64,000 nucleotides of DNA, taken from contig NZ_CANMTH010000007.1 in NCBI RefSeq assembly GCF_947500765.1, positions 62,001 through 126,000 of the forward strand, given 5' to 3'. Below are positions 1-8,942 of the stretch, piece after piece. A program made the position numbers and the translations under genes. A model generated the notes under the pieces. The model had not been told where the DNA came from. It searched no databases and saw only the letters and a list, made by a program, of their open reading frames with translations. The stretch is from an uncultured Formosa sp. GTDB lineage: Bacteria > Bacteroidota > Bacteroidia > Flavobacteriales > Flavobacteriaceae. The first letter of the stretch is position 1; every line of letters starts with the position of its first letter.

Positions 1-676
1 GTTGAAGTACAACGGCTTCAATAGTATTGTCTTCTGGAGTATATGTGTAATATCGTACAATAGATATTGCAATAGGAATACAAATTAACGCTGTAGTTTG
101 CATTGCTGCACGTTTTAAAATTCTTTGTTCAGATGTTTTAAAGAAATTTAAAAGCGCTTTAAAAAGAATCACATTCACTAACCAAATCCAAAGTGTACCA
201 CCAAAAGTTCCGGTATACTCGTACCACTGAATCCATTTAGGATGTTCTGAAAATGCATTTCCTAAATTTAGCCACGGCCAAGAAAATTCCCAACCTAAAT
301 GTAATTTTTCAAAACAAATCCATAATGTTATTAGAAAGCAAAGCGATTTATTTATTGATGTACGTTTAGCAACGGCTTGATAGATTAAAATAATAGAAGC
401 CATTAATAAACTATTAACTAAAATAGCAAAACATGCACCAAAAATATCGGCATATTGTAACCAATTGGTGGTGATATAATTCCAAATAAAGAAGGATAGA
501 TACGATAAGCCAAATAAACGCCAGCCTTTATATTTTAATGATTTATGCTCTTTTATATCATTAGCAACGTATAGTAAAGGAATAAACGCAACAAATAAAA
601 GTACAGGAAAACCGAAAGTTGGCCAGCCAAGGGCTAATAATAATCCTGTTGCTAAGGCTAATAGGAAGTGTTTCAC
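1..676 (-). CDS. lnt: Apolipoprotein N-acyltransferase, N-terminal part (cut by window start)
   Basis: Third enzyme of lipoprotein maturation in the inner membrane; it transfers an acyl chain to the N-terminal cysteine of apolipoproteins. My reading of the reverse strand gives an open frame from a GTG at 676 through the window edge. The protein begins VKHFLLALATG and has several hydrophobic segments. It contains the family motif WEFSWPWLNLGN about 135 residues in, followed by a YTGTFGGTLW block. GTG is chosen because the frame upstream is closed by a TGA at 709-707 with no ATG between. The C-terminal nitrilase catalytic domain lies outside the window. The gene follows the PorV-like gene on the same strand by about 42 bases, so the two are probably co-transcribed. 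This agrees with the many lipoproteins encoded in the window. Confidence 0.85.
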   Translation of the reverse strand, partial: MKHFLLALATGLLLALGWPTFGFPVLLFVAFIPLLYVANDIKEHKSLKYKGWRLFGLSYLSFFIWNYITTNWLQYADIFGACFAILVNSLLMASIILIYQAVAKRTSINKSLCFLITLWICFEKLHLGWEFSWPWLNLGNAFSEHPKWIQWYEYTGTFGGTLWIWLVNVILFKALLNFFKTSEQRILKRAAMQTTALICIPIAISIVRYYTYTPEDNTIEAVVLQ

Positions 677-718
677 AGAGTAAAAACTTAATTTAAAAGG
701 ATTGTTTCATCCTATAGA

Positions 719-1792
719 TTAGTGTCTAAAGATACTAAAATCCAATTTCAAAGAAAACACATTCGAATATAATGCGACACTTTGGTCACTAATATCTGTA
801 AATGCGTAATCTACTTGAATACCATTGTATTTAAATCCGACTCCAAAACTAGGTTGAAAACTGACTTGTTCGGTATTATCAAGTTGTAATTCGTTTTGAA
901 AATTTCCAACTCCGCCACGTAAATATACCATATTTAAATAGCCAAATTCAAAACCAAAAGAAGGATTTATACTTATAGAACTTGTTGAAATAATATCGTT
1001 ATTTTCTTCGAAACGCATTTGTAAATCGATAGCGGTTTCTAAAGAATAATCGTAACTAAAGTTATATAATTTTGAAATACCTAATTGTAATTTAGGAATA
1101 GTAATCTCGGTTGTTTCTGGTAACTCTTGGTTTTGGTCGCCAATAGCGTCTTGAATGGTCTGAAATTTATCTTCGTCAATTTGCCATGCATTAAATGTGG
1201 TTGTAATATCTCTGGCCATTAATCCAAATTTCCAAGAATCTCTTTGGTATTGAATTCCTACATCTAAACCAAATCCCCAAGAATTAGCAAATTCACCTAT
1301 AATTCGTCTAATAACTTTAGCATTCACACCATATGTAAGGCCTTCAGCAAAAGTAGGTCTTCTAGAGTAGGAAAACGTGACGCCATAATCTGCGGTAGAA
1401 AATAACTGAATTCTATCGTAGTTAATGTTACCATCGTCGTCTATTAATTGGGTGGTATCTAAAATATCATCAACTCCAAACCGTATTAACGATATTGCCA
1501 TTGCACTTTGGTTGTCTATAGGCATAGCATAAGCTGCGTAATCGTAACTTGCAATATTAGCAAAGTAACTGGAATGCATTAATGCTAATTGATTATCTTC
1601 TAAATTCACCAAGCCAGCAGGATTCCAATAGCCGGAATTTACATCGGCAGATTGTGCAGTTACAGAATTACTCATTCCTAATGCAGCAGCATCGACACCA
1701 ATATTCATGAATTCGTTAGAGTATTTTCGTACAGTCTGACTAGATACAGAAGCCGTTAGTAAAACGAAAAAAGTGGTGAATAATATCCTCAA
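719..1792 (-). CDS. PorV-family outer-membrane protein (PorV2-like, type IX secretion related)
   Basis: A 357-residue predicted outer-membrane beta-barrel with a signal peptide (residues 1-18, cleaved near SSQ). The block GVDAAALGMSNSV followed by SGYWNPAGL (about 33-61) is typical of the PorV/UPF0164 group of FadL-like barrels found in Bacteroidota. PorV itself is the shuttle of the type IX secretion system. PorV2 and PorQ are paralogues, and length and motif fit the PorV2-like branch best. No other secretion gene is in the window, so a direct role in type IX secretion is inferred. The gene lies just upstream of lnt on the minus strand and is divergent from pssA. Confidence 0.7.
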   Translation of the reverse strand: MRILFTTFFVLLTASVSSQTVRKYSNEFMNIGVDAAALGMSNSVTAQSADVNSGYWNPAGLVNLEDNQLALMHSSYFANIASYDYAAYAMPIDNQSAMAISLIRFGVDDILDTTQLIDDDGNINYDRIQLFSTADYGVTFSYSRRPTFAEGLTYGVNAKVIRRIIGEFANSWGFGLDVGIQYQRDSWKFGLMARDITTTFNAWQIDEDKFQTIQDAIGDQNQELPETTEITIPKLQLGISKLYNFSYDYSLETAIDLQMRFEENNDIISTSSISINPSFGFEFGYLNMVYLRGGVGNFQNELQLDNTEQVSFQPSFGVGFKYNGIQVDYAFTDISDQSVALYSNVFSLKLDFSIFRH

Positions 1793-1953
1793 TGCTAATT
1801 TTTTTACAAATATGCAGATAATTTAATTGGGTTAAAAACTTTATTTATCGCATTATGTAGCGTTAATTCCCTTTTAAAAAACTGTTTCTCTATTCGGTAA
1901 CTTAGTACTTAACTTAAAAAAGAGGAGCTTATTGTGTTATTTATACAAATGGT

Positions 1954-1986
1954 TTTGTTTAAGAACGTATTTCTTTAGTATTTTTA
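1954..1986 (+). promoter_or_regulatory. Possible Bacteroidota-type promoter of pssA
   Basis: TTTG at 1954-1957 and TATTTTTA at 1979-1986 are separated by 21 bases and resemble the Bacteroidota promoter (TTTG then TAnnTTTG). The last base of the -7 box is A instead of G. If used, transcription would begin just before the start codon at 2001, leaving a very short leader. This supports the inner start over a longer frame from 1932. Confidence 0.35.
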
Positions 1987-2000
1987 CACAAATTAAATAC

Positions 2001-2768
2001 ATGATGTCGATTAAAAATTATGTGCCTAATGCGCTAACTTTATTAAACTTATTTTGTGGATGTATTGCCGTTGTTTTTGCAACTCACAATCATTTTGTAG
2101 CAGCAGCGGCTTTTGTTTTTGGAGGTGTGTTTTTTGACTTCTTCGACGGATTTGCTGCACGAAAACTTAAAGTATCCTCAGAACTTGGATTGCAATTAGA
2201 TTCGCTTGCAGATATGGTTACTAGTGGTGTTGTACCAGGAATAGTGATGTATAAATTACTTAGTTTAAGTATAGATCGCCCTGAAATAGTTACAGATGGC
2301 GGTTCTTGGAATGCCTTTTTTAGCGGTGATGCTGTAATGCCTTCGTTTTTGCCTCTTATTGGTTTTTTTATCACTTTATCATCTGCATATCGTCTTGCAA
2401 AATTTAATTTAGATGAAGAACAACAAGATTATTTTAAAGGGTTACCAACACCTGCAAATACCCTATTAATTATTTCTTTGCCATTAATTATGGAGTTACA
2501 ACATAACGATATGATGAACGCTATAATTATGAACCAAGGCTTTTTAATTGCTTTAACCATAACAAGTACTTTTTTATTAAATGCACCAATTGTATTATTT
2601 GCGCTGAAATTTAAAACATGGGATTTTAAACCCAATACAATTCGCTATGTGTTTTTAATAATATGTGTACTATTACTTGTGTTTTTACAGTTTGCAGCAA
2701 TCCCTTTAATTATTCTAGTTTATGTTGCAATGTCTATGTTAGATGTTGTAATTAAAGGAGAATATTAG
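2001..2768 (+). CDS. pssA: CDP-diacylglycerol--serine O-phosphatidyltransferase
   Basis: Makes phosphatidylserine from CDP-diacylglycerol and serine, the committed step to phosphatidylethanolamine, in the inner membrane. The CDP-alcohol phosphotransferase signature is complete: DFFDGFAAR followed by GLQLDSLAD, which supplies the D-x2-DG-x2-AR-x8-G-x3-D-x3-D residues. There are about six to eight hydrophobic segments. The frame opens at 1932, but its first 23 residues overlap the putative promoter and do not resemble the family. I take MMSIKNYVPN at 2001 (ATGATG) as the start, giving 255 residues. A small membrane-protein gene follows after 26 bases and is probably co-transcribed. Confidence 0.9.
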   Translation: MMSIKNYVPNALTLLNLFCGCIAVVFATHNHFVAAAAFVFGGVFFDFFDGFAARKLKVSSELGLQLDSLADMVTSGVVPGIVMYKLLSLSIDRPEIVTDGGSWNAFFSGDAVMPSFLPLIGFFITLSSAYRLAKFNLDEEQQDYFKGLPTPANTLLIISLPLIMELQHNDMMNAIIMNQGFLIALTITSTFLLNAPIVLFALKFKTWDFKPNTIRYVFLIICVLLLVFLQFAAIPLIILVYVAMSMLDVVIKGEY

Positions 2769-2794
2769 TTTGTTGTTGATTGCATTGATAATTC

Positions 2795-3343
2795 ATGAAA
2801 TCTATGAAAGATGAAAATATCATTTATAAAACCAAGCCATCATTTTTTAACCCTTATGCCATTCTTGTTTTAATTTTTATTGGTTTAAACGGAATTTTTA
2901 TAGCAGACAATGTTACTTCTAAAGTGTTAATGGGAGGAACCATTTTGTTAGTATCTACAATATTTTTTATTAAAAAGTATAATGAAAATACTATTGAAAT
3001 AAAAAAAGAAAACATTGAATTAATTAAACCTTATCCGTTCAAGAATACTAAAAAAGAGTGTCTTAATTTCTCTGAAATAGAATGTGTAAAATATAATAGA
3101 GGAGGTTATAAACAAGAAAGCGCTATTTATTTAAAGACGCATTTGAAATCTAATATAAAGGTCTTAATCCCTAATACATCATTCGAATTTGGTCACGTTT
3201 TAAAGTTTTTGAAAAGTAAAGGAATCGAAATTAATTTAGTGCATTCAGATCAAGAATTACGCATGTATATAGATGGTCAGATTGAAGATTTTCCGATGAC
3301 TAATGATACTGAGGTTAAAGTTAAAAAAAAGCGTATAATTTAA
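2795..3343 (+). CDS. Small membrane protein of unknown function (possible PH-like domain)
   Basis: A 182-residue protein with two adjacent membrane helices (about 21-38 and 44-60) and a soluble C-terminal part of alternating charged and hydrophobic beta-like segments. The layout of two helices then a beta-rich domain resembles bacterial PH-like (YdbT/YcxB type) membrane proteins, but no motif proves this. A second ATG lies three codons in (2804). The gene is 26 bases behind pssA and probably shares its transcript. Its last four bases overlap the end of lptB on the other strand. Confidence 0.6.
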   Translation: MKSMKDENIIYKTKPSFFNPYAILVLIFIGLNGIFIADNVTSKVLMGGTILLVSTIFFIKKYNENTIEIKKENIELIKPYPFKNTKKECLNFSEIECVKYNRGGYKQESAIYLKTHLKSNIKVLIPNTSFEFGHVLKFLKSKGIEINLVHSDQELRMYIDGQIEDFPMTNDTEVKVKKKRII

Positions 3344-4080
3344 AAATCTAATTTCTTTTTACGTAGCTCGAAGTTCTGTCCTAAATATACTTTACGTACC
3401 ATTTCGTCTTCGGCAAGTTCTTCAGGTTTTCCAGCCTTTAAAATACCACCTTCAAACATTAAATAGGTGCGATCTGTAATGGCCAAGGTTTCTTGAACGT
3501 TGTGGTCTGTAATTAATATACCAATGTTCTTTTTAGTAAGTTGTGCAACTATACGCTGAATATCTTCTACAGCAACAGGATCTACACCTGCAAAAGGTTC
3601 ATCTAATAAAATAAAATTAGGGTCGGTTGCTAAAGCACGAGCAATTTCTGTACGTCTACGTTCTCCACCAGACAATAAATCGCCACGGCTTTTACGAATA
3701 TGCCCTAAACTAAACTCTTCAATAAGCGATTCCATTTTCATGAGCTGTTCTTTTTTACTTAACTTTGTAAGTTGTAAAACGCTTAAAATATTATCTTCAA
3801 TACTCAGTTTTCTAAATACAGAAGCTTCTTGTGCCAAATATCCAATACCATTTTGTGCACGCTTATACATTGGGTATTTAGTAATTTCTTTATCGTCTAA
3901 AAAAATAGTTCCGCCGTTAGGTTTTATCAAGCCAACAATCATGTAAAAAGAGGTGGTTTTTCCAGCTCCATTAGGGCCAAGTAAACCCACAATTTCACCC
4001 TGATTAACCTCTAAAGAGACATCTTTTACAACTTTTCGTCCGTTATAGGACTTCATCAAATGTTCAGCTTTTAATTTCAC
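3340..4080 (-). CDS. lptB: LPS export ABC transporter ATP-binding protein LptB
   Basis: Cytoplasmic ATPase of the LptB2FG complex that extracts lipopolysaccharide from the inner membrane for transport to the surface. The 246-residue protein has Walker A GPNGAGKT (35-42), Q-loop Gln84, signature LSGGE (136-140), Walker B FILLDE (156-161) and H-loop His193. The stretch [20 protein letters not shown] is typical of LptB. No lptF, lptG, lptC or lptA is nearby, which is common because the system is scattered in this phylum. It follows the kdsD-tatC-AhpD-like run after an 88-base gap containing a hairpin. Confidence 0.93.
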   Translation of the reverse strand: MKLKAEHLMKSYNGRKVVKDVSLEVNQGEIVGLLGPNGAGKTTSFYMIVGLIKPNGGTIFLDDKEITKYPMYKRAQNGIGYLAQEASVFRKLSIEDNILSVLQLTKLSKKEQLMKMESLIEEFSLGHIRKSRGDLLSGGERRRTEIARALATDPNFILLDEPFAGVDPVAVEDIQRIVAQLTKKNIGILITDHNVQETLAITDRTYLMFEGGILKAGKPEELAEDEMVRKVYLGQNFELRKKKLDF

Positions 4081-4111
4081 GTTTTCGCTTTTTTTTATCT
4101 GATTTAGAAAT

Positions 4112-4147
4112 ACAGAAGTGCTAAAATAGTAAAATTAGCACTTCTGT
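4112..4147 (-). terminator. Strong hairpin between the AhpD-like gene and lptB
   Basis: A perfect 13-base-pair stem (4112-4124 with 4135-4147) with a 10-base loop. Read on the minus strand, the direction of all surrounding genes, the stem is followed by TATTTC, a poor U-tract. On the plus strand it is followed by six Ts, but no plus-strand gene leads into it. It may partly terminate or process the kdsD-tatC transcript before lptB. Confidence 0.5.
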
Positions 4148-4168
4148 TTTTTATTGTATTATTTTATA

Positions 4169-4519
4169 TTATGCTTCTGAGGCTTCTAACTCATCCCAAA
4201 ACTCGTATGCACGGCGTAAATGGGGAATTACAATGGTACCACCAACAAGAGTTGCTATGCTCAAGGCTTCAACAACTTCTGCTCGTGTTAATCCAGATTT
4301 GTGTGCTGTTTCTAAATGATATTTCACACAATCGTCGCAACGTAATACAGCCGAAGCTACAAGACCTAAAAGTTCTTTAGTCTTTACATCTAGAGCTCCT
4401 GCTTGATATGCGTTCGTGTCTAAATTAAAGATGCGTTTAATAATTTTATTATCATCACTCAAAATGCGGTCATTCATTTTGGCTCTGTATGCGTTAAATT
4501 CAGTTATATTATCTGACAT
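4169..4519 (-). CDS. Carboxymuconolactone decarboxylase / AhpD-like family protein
   Basis: A 116-residue all-helical protein with the AhpD-type motif CDDCVKYHLETAHKSG (about 79-94): a CxxC pair followed by a conserved His. This is the redox centre of AhpD-like peroxidase partners. Proteins of this size that keep the CxxC are generally thought to act in thiol or peroxide chemistry rather than as muconolactone decarboxylases, but the substrate cannot be read from the sequence. The start overlaps the end of tatC by 11 bases, so the two are translationally linked in one operon. Confidence 0.8.
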   Translation of the reverse strand: MSDNITEFNAYRAKMNDRILSDDNKIIKRIFNLDTNAYQAGALDVKTKELLGLVASAVLRCDDCVKYHLETAHKSGLTRAEVVEALSIATLVGGTIVIPHLRRAYEFWDELEASEA

Positions 4520-5345
4520 TTTTTATAGCTTTAGATTTTGATCGTTCTTTTCTAGTTACAAATTTAGCAATAACAATACTCACTTCATATAGAATTAACA
4601 CCGGAATAGCTACAATAACTTGACTCGCAATATCTGGAGGTGTAATTACAGCTGACACAATAAGTACGATAACAAGCGCAAATTTTCTGTATTTCTTTAA
4701 GAAATCAGGCGTTATAATTCCCACTTTAGCTAGAAAATATATAATAATAGGAAGTTCGAAAATAATACCACAAGCAATTACAGACGAACGAATTAAACTA
4801 ATATAACTGCTTAAATCGAAATCGTTGTGTACAAGGCTACTAACTTGGTATGTCCCTAAGAAGTTAATAGATAACGGGCAAATAATATAATATCCAAATA
4901 ATACTCCTAAAAAGAATAGTACAGAAGAAATCATGATAAAACCTCTCGAGTTTTTACGTTCGCTAGGATGCATTCCTGGGCTAATAAATCGCCATAATTC
5001 ATAAAGAATGTAAGGGAAAGCAATAATGAAACCAGCTGTAATAGCTGTCCAAATGTGGGCAGAAAACTGTCCTGCCATTGTTCTACTTTGTATTTCAAAA
5101 GCAGCCTCATTAAAGCAAAAACTATCGTCTAATCCTAAATAGTTAGAAATTTTGCATAAAATATCGTAAGTAAAAAAACTTGGTTTTGTTGGACCAAAAA
5201 TAAGGGTGTCAAAAATAAATCCTTTTGCTAAAAAAGCGACTACAGCAGCAATCATAACAGCTAAAGTTGCTCTAATTAAATGCCATCTTAAATCTTCAAG
5301 ATGGTCTAAAAAAGACATCTCGTTAACATTTTTTTTACCTGCCAT
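4509..5345 (-). CDS. tatC: Twin-arginine translocase subunit TatC
   Basis: Core membrane receptor of the Tat pathway, which exports folded proteins. The 278-residue protein shows the N-terminal FLDHLEDLRWHLIR motif (12-25), the cytoplasmic loop motif FPYILYELWRFISPGMHPSE in the middle, a late ITPPD motif and about six membrane helices. The loop between the first helices is longer and more hydrophobic than in E. coli. No tatA or tatB is in the window. The stop overlaps the next gene by 11 bases, and the start codon shares one base (5345) with the kdsD stop, so kdsD and tatC are tightly coupled. Confidence 0.93.
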   Translation of the reverse strand: MAGKKNVNEMSFLDHLEDLRWHLIRATLAVMIAAVVAFLAKGFIFDTLIFGPTKPSFFTYDILCKISNYLGLDDSFCFNEAAFEIQSRTMAGQFSAHIWTAITAGFIIAFPYILYELWRFISPGMHPSERKNSRGFIMISSVLFFLGVLFGYYIICPLSINFLGTYQVSSLVHNDFDLSSYISLIRSSVIACGIIFELPIIIYFLAKVGIITPDFLKKYRKFALVIVLIVSAVITPPDIASQVIVAIPVLILYEVSIVIAKFVTRKERSKSKAIKNVR

Positions 5346-6313
5346 TATATAATGCCTTCTTTTATTAAATCGTGAATATGAACTACTCCTGCGTAAGAAT
5401 TGTTGTTATTACAAACTATAAGTTGAGAGATGTCGTTAGTTTCCATAAGCTCTAAAGCTTTTATGGCCATTTCATTTTCATTTATAATTTTTGGAGAGAC
5501 ACCCATAATATCTTTAGCCGTTAAAGATATAAAGTTATCTGTTTTTGTAAGCATACGTCTTAAATCTCCGTCGGTAATAATTCCAACAATCTTGTCGTTT
5601 TCAATAACAGCTGTCACACCAAGCATGTTTTTAGAGATATTCATAATAACCTCTTTAATATTGGTATCGGGATGTACTTCTGGTTTATTGTTTTGACTAG
5701 AAATATCTATAACACGTAAATATAATTTTTTACCTAAAGCACCTCCTGGATGGTATTTTGCGAAATCACGACTAGAAAATCCGCGTATTTCTAAAAGACA
5801 TACCGCTAAGGCGTCACCCATAGCTAATTGTGCAGTTGTACTTGTGGTTGGTGCTAGATTTAACGGACAAGCTTCTTTTTCAACAAAGGTGTTTAAAAAA
5901 TAATCGCAATGTTGTCCTAAAAAAGAATCTTTATTTCCTGTAATGGCAATTAATGTATTATTAGTACTCTTTATTAAAGGGATAAGCACTTTTATTTCAG
6001 GAGTGTTTCCACTTTTAGAAATACAAATTACTATATCATCTTTTAAAATAAGTCCTAAATCTCCATGTATAGCTTCGGCAGCATGCATGAAAATTGCAGG
6101 TGTTCCTGTAGAGTTTAGTGTGGCAACTATCTTATTTCCAATGATTGCACTTTTACCTATACCTGTTATGATAACTCGCCCTTTTGATTTGTAAATAAGG
6201 TCTACAACATTAACAAAGTCGTCGTTTATATAGGTTTTTAAATTCAATATAGCTTGACCCTCTAACTCAAATACTTGATTTGCAGAGTTTATGATGGTTT
6301 GGTGTTTGCTCAA
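5345..6313 (-). CDS. kdsD: D-arabinose 5-phosphate isomerase (KpsF/GutQ family)
   Basis: Interconverts ribulose 5-phosphate and arabinose 5-phosphate, the first step to the LPS sugar Kdo. The 322-residue protein has an N-terminal SIS domain with GIGKS (51-55) and SKSGNTPE (99-106), a PLNLAPTTSTT block (150-160), and two C-terminal CBS domains (about 205-320). This is the full family architecture. It is the first gene of the minus-strand run with tatC, the AhpD-like gene and lptB, which joins Kdo supply, Tat export and LPS export. A possible -7 box lies at 6419-6426. Confidence 0.93.
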   Translation of the reverse strand: MSKHQTIINSANQVFELEGQAILNLKTYINDDFVNVVDLIYKSKGRVIITGIGKSAIIGNKIVATLNSTGTPAIFMHAAEAIHGDLGLILKDDIVICISKSGNTPEIKVLIPLIKSTNNTLIAITGNKDSFLGQHCDYFLNTFVEKEACPLNLAPTTSTTAQLAMGDALAVCLLEIRGFSSRDFAKYHPGGALGKKLYLRVIDISSQNNKPEVHPDTNIKEVIMNISKNMLGVTAVIENDKIVGIITDGDLRRMLTKTDNFISLTAKDIMGVSPKIINENEMAIKALELMETNDISQLIVCNNNNSYAGVVHIHDLIKEGII

Positions 6314-6418
6314 AATTTAATATTTTTTTAAGTTGATTCTTTTAAAGATTTTATTACCTTTAAAAATAAACGACCTTTACTAAAAATAAAATCGTTTAGT
6401 TTTGTTTGCAAAACTAAC

Positions 6419-6426
6419 GAAAAAAA
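6419..6426 (-). promoter_or_regulatory. Putative -7 promoter box for the kdsD operon
   Basis: On the minus strand this reads TAGTTTTG, an exact match to the Bacteroidota -7 consensus TAnnTTTG. No good TTG -33 box is found at the usual 18-21 base spacing, so the assignment is provisional. It lies in the 204-base divergent gap between kdsD and recQ. Confidence 0.4.
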
Positions 6427-6517
6427 ACATTGAAGGTTCTCTAAATACAACGAATTAACTAATAGCGTAAGTTTTTTTCGCTGTATTATAATGTGTAAAC
6501 TAATATAAAAACAGTAC

Positions 6518-8719
6518 ATGTCTAAAGTAGAAATTGATTTGCATTCTGCACTTAAGAAACATTTTGGGTTTAACGTCTTTAAGGGGTTACAAGAATCGGT
6601 AGTAGAAAGCATTTTAAGTGGTAAAAATACATTTGTTATTATGCCAACAGGTGGGGGAAAATCTCTATGTTACCAACTCCCTGCATTAATGCAAGAAGGT
6701 ACAGCGATTATTGTTTCTCCTTTAATCGCACTTATGAAAAATCAAGTAGATGCCATCCGTGGGATCTCTAACGAGGAAGGTATTGCACACGTTTTAAATT
6801 CTTCGCTTAACAAAACTGAAATTAAACGCGTAAAGCAAGATATTACAGATGGTGTGACTAAATTACTCTATGTCGCTCCAGAATCTTTAACAAAAGAAGA
6901 AAATGTAGAGTTTTTGCGTACCGTTAAAATTTCATTTATGGCCATAGATGAAGCCCATTGTATTAGTGAATGGGGACATGATTTTAGACCAGAATATCGA
7001 AATTTAAGAAATATTATACAACGTATAGGAGACAATATTCCTATTATCGGGTTAACTGCTACAGCAACTCCAAAGGTTCAAGAAGATATTTTAAAGAACT
7101 TAGGTATAAATGATGCAATGACTTTTAAAGCATCTTTTAATAGACCTAATTTATATTATGAAGTACGCCCAAAAACCAAACAAGTAGATAGCGATATTAT
7201 TCGTTTTGTAAAACAAAATGAAGGAAAATCTGGTATTATTTACTGTTTAAGTAGAAAACGTGTAGAAGAGTTAGCCCAAGTACTTCAGGTTAATGGTGTA
7301 AAAGCTTTACCTTATCATGCCGGTTTAGATGCAAAAACCCGTGTAAAACATCAAGACATGTTTTTAATGGAAGATGTAGATGTTATTGTAGCTACCATAG
7401 CATTTGGTATGGGAATCGATAAACCCGATGTACGCTTTGTAATTCATCATGATATTCCTAAAAGTATAGAAAGCTATTATCAAGAAACAGGTAGGGCAGG
7501 TCGAGATGGTGGCGAAGGCCATTGTTTAGCATATTATGCTTATAAAGATATTGAGAAATTAGAAAAATTCATGTCTGGTAAACCTGTAGCCGAACAAGAA
7601 ATTGGACACGCATTGTTACAAGAAGTTGTTGCATTTGCAGAAACATCAATGTCTAGACGTAAATTTATTTTACATTATTTTGGTGAAGAATTTGATAATG
7701 AAACAGGTGAAGGAGGAGATATGGACGATAATGTTCGCCATCCTAAAAAGCAAAAAGAAGCTAAAGATGATGCCGTTCTGCTTTTAGAAACAGTAAGTAA
7801 AACCAAAGAAAAATACAAATCTAAAGATTTAGTAAGTGTTATTGTTGGTAAAACAAATGCCTTAATTAAGTCGCATAAAACAGACGAACAACCATTTTTT
7901 GGATCTGGAAAAAATAAAGAAAGTAAATATTGGATGGCCTTATTACGTCAAGTTTTAGTGGCTGGATATTTAAAAAAGGATATTGAAACATACGGTGTTT
8001 TAAAATTAAACAAGGCTGGTAAAGATTTTATAGAATCGCCAACTTCGTTTATGATGACCGAAGATCACGTTTTTGCTAACGAAATAGAAGATGGAGCTGT
8101 TACTGCAGTTAAAACAGGAGGAGCAACTACAGATGCTACTTTAATGCGTATGCTAAAAGATTTACGTAAAGTAAATGCTAAAAAGTTAGGCGTGCCTCCA
8201 TTTGTAATCTTTCAAGATCCGTCTTTAGAAGATATGGCTTTAAAATATCCTATGACGGTTGCAGAGCTTTCTAATGTTCATGGAGTAGGAGAAGGGAAAG
8301 CAAAAAAATATGGTAAAGATTTTGTGAGTTTAATTTCCAAATATGTTGATGAGCATGATATTGTTCGTCCAGACGATTTGGTTGTTAAATCTACAGGAAC
8401 AAATTCAGCGTTAAAACTTTACATTATTCAAAATATTGACAGAAAATTGCCTTTAGACGATATTGCTACTGCTAAAGGCATGGAAATGAAAGATTTTATT
8501 AAAGAAATGGAAGCTATTGTCTTTTCTGGTACTAAATTAAATATTAGTTATTGGATTGATGATTTGTTAGATGAAGACCAACAAGAAGAAATCCATGATT
8601 ATTTTATGGAATCTGAAACCGATAAAATAGACGTTGCTATTGAGGAGTTTGATGGCGATTACGACGATGAAGAATTACGTTTATGTCGTATAAAATTTAT
8701 TAGTGAGGTTGCTAATTAA
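6518..8719 (+). CDS. recQ: ATP-dependent DNA helicase RecQ (zinc-site cysteines missing)
   Basis: 3'-5' DNA helicase for recombination and replication-fork repair. The 733 residues include Walker A PTGGGKS (43-49), DEAH (144-147) with the RecQ aromatic loop AHCISEWGHDFRPEY, helicase motifs V and VI (GMGIDKPDVRFV, QETGRAGRDG), a winged-helix RQC region and a C-terminal HRDC-like region (PxxVxxD replaced by PPFVIFQDPSLEDMA). In the region where RecQ proteins carry four zinc-binding cysteines (about 375-406, reading SRRKFILHYFGEEFDNETGE) there is no cysteine. The protein is longer than E. coli RecQ (609), with extra helical sequence after HRDC. It is a single-gene unit divergent from kdsD. Confidence 0.93.
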   Translation: MSKVEIDLHSALKKHFGFNVFKGLQESVVESILSGKNTFVIMPTGGGKSLCYQLPALMQEGTAIIVSPLIALMKNQVDAIRGISNEEGIAHVLNSSLNKTEIKRVKQDITDGVTKLLYVAPESLTKEENVEFLRTVKISFMAIDEAHCISEWGHDFRPEYRNLRNIIQRIGDNIPIIGLTATATPKVQEDILKNLGINDAMTFKASFNRPNLYYEVRPKTKQVDSDIIRFVKQNEGKSGIIYCLSRKRVEELAQVLQVNGVKALPYHAGLDAKTRVKHQDMFLMEDVDVIVATIAFGMGIDKPDVRFVIHHDIPKSIESYYQETGRAGRDGGEGHCLAYYAYKDIEKLEKFMSGKPVAEQEIGHALLQEVVAFAETSMSRRKFILHYFGEEFDNETGEGGDMDDNVRHPKKQKEAKDDAVLLLETVSKTKEKYKSKDLVSVIVGKTNALIKSHKTDEQPFFGSGKNKESKYWMALLRQVLVAGYLKKDIETYGVLKLNKAGKDFIESPTSFMMTEDHVFANEIEDGAVTAVKTGGATTDATLMRMLKDLRKVNAKKLGVPPFVIFQDPSLEDMALKYPMTVAELSNVHGVGEGKAKKYGKDFVSLISKYVDEHDIVRPDDLVVKSTGTNSALKLYIIQNIDRKLPLDDIATAKGMEMKDFIKEMEAIVFSGTKLNISYWIDDLLDEDQQEEIHDYFMESETDKIDVAIEEFDGDYDDEELRLCRIKFISEVAN

Positions 8720-8884
8720 GTAAATATTTACGACAGTGCTATTAGCATTGTGACTCACAATTTAAAAAAAAAATATAAGTTAAATTCGATATAATTATAA
8801 CAACTTTAAGTGATAAGATTTATTTAAAAGAATAATTATTACAATGGGTTTTATTGATTGAGTTGCCTTTATAATATATGTAAA

Positions 8885-8920
8885 AGAAAAGCCTCGTTTA
8901 GGTGTAAACGAGGCTTTTTT
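8885..8920. terminator. Bidirectional terminator between recQ and ackA
   Basis: A perfect 13-base-pair stem, AAAGCCTCGTTTA (8888-8900) with 8905-8917, loop GGTG, with T-rich sequence after it on the plus strand and A-rich sequence before it. It lies between convergent genes recQ and ackA and can serve both. Confidence 0.85.
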
Positions 8921-8942
8921 ATTGAATAGAGAAGTCTATTAA

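Noticed and set aside
1932..2000. Longer N-terminus of pssA
   Set aside because: The added 23 residues are unlike the family and overlap a putative promoter; the ATG pair at 2001/2004 fits better.
6328..6612. A 94-codon minus-strand frame covering the kdsD-recQ gap
   Set aside because: It overlaps the start of recQ and the kdsD promoter region and has no recognisable protein pattern.
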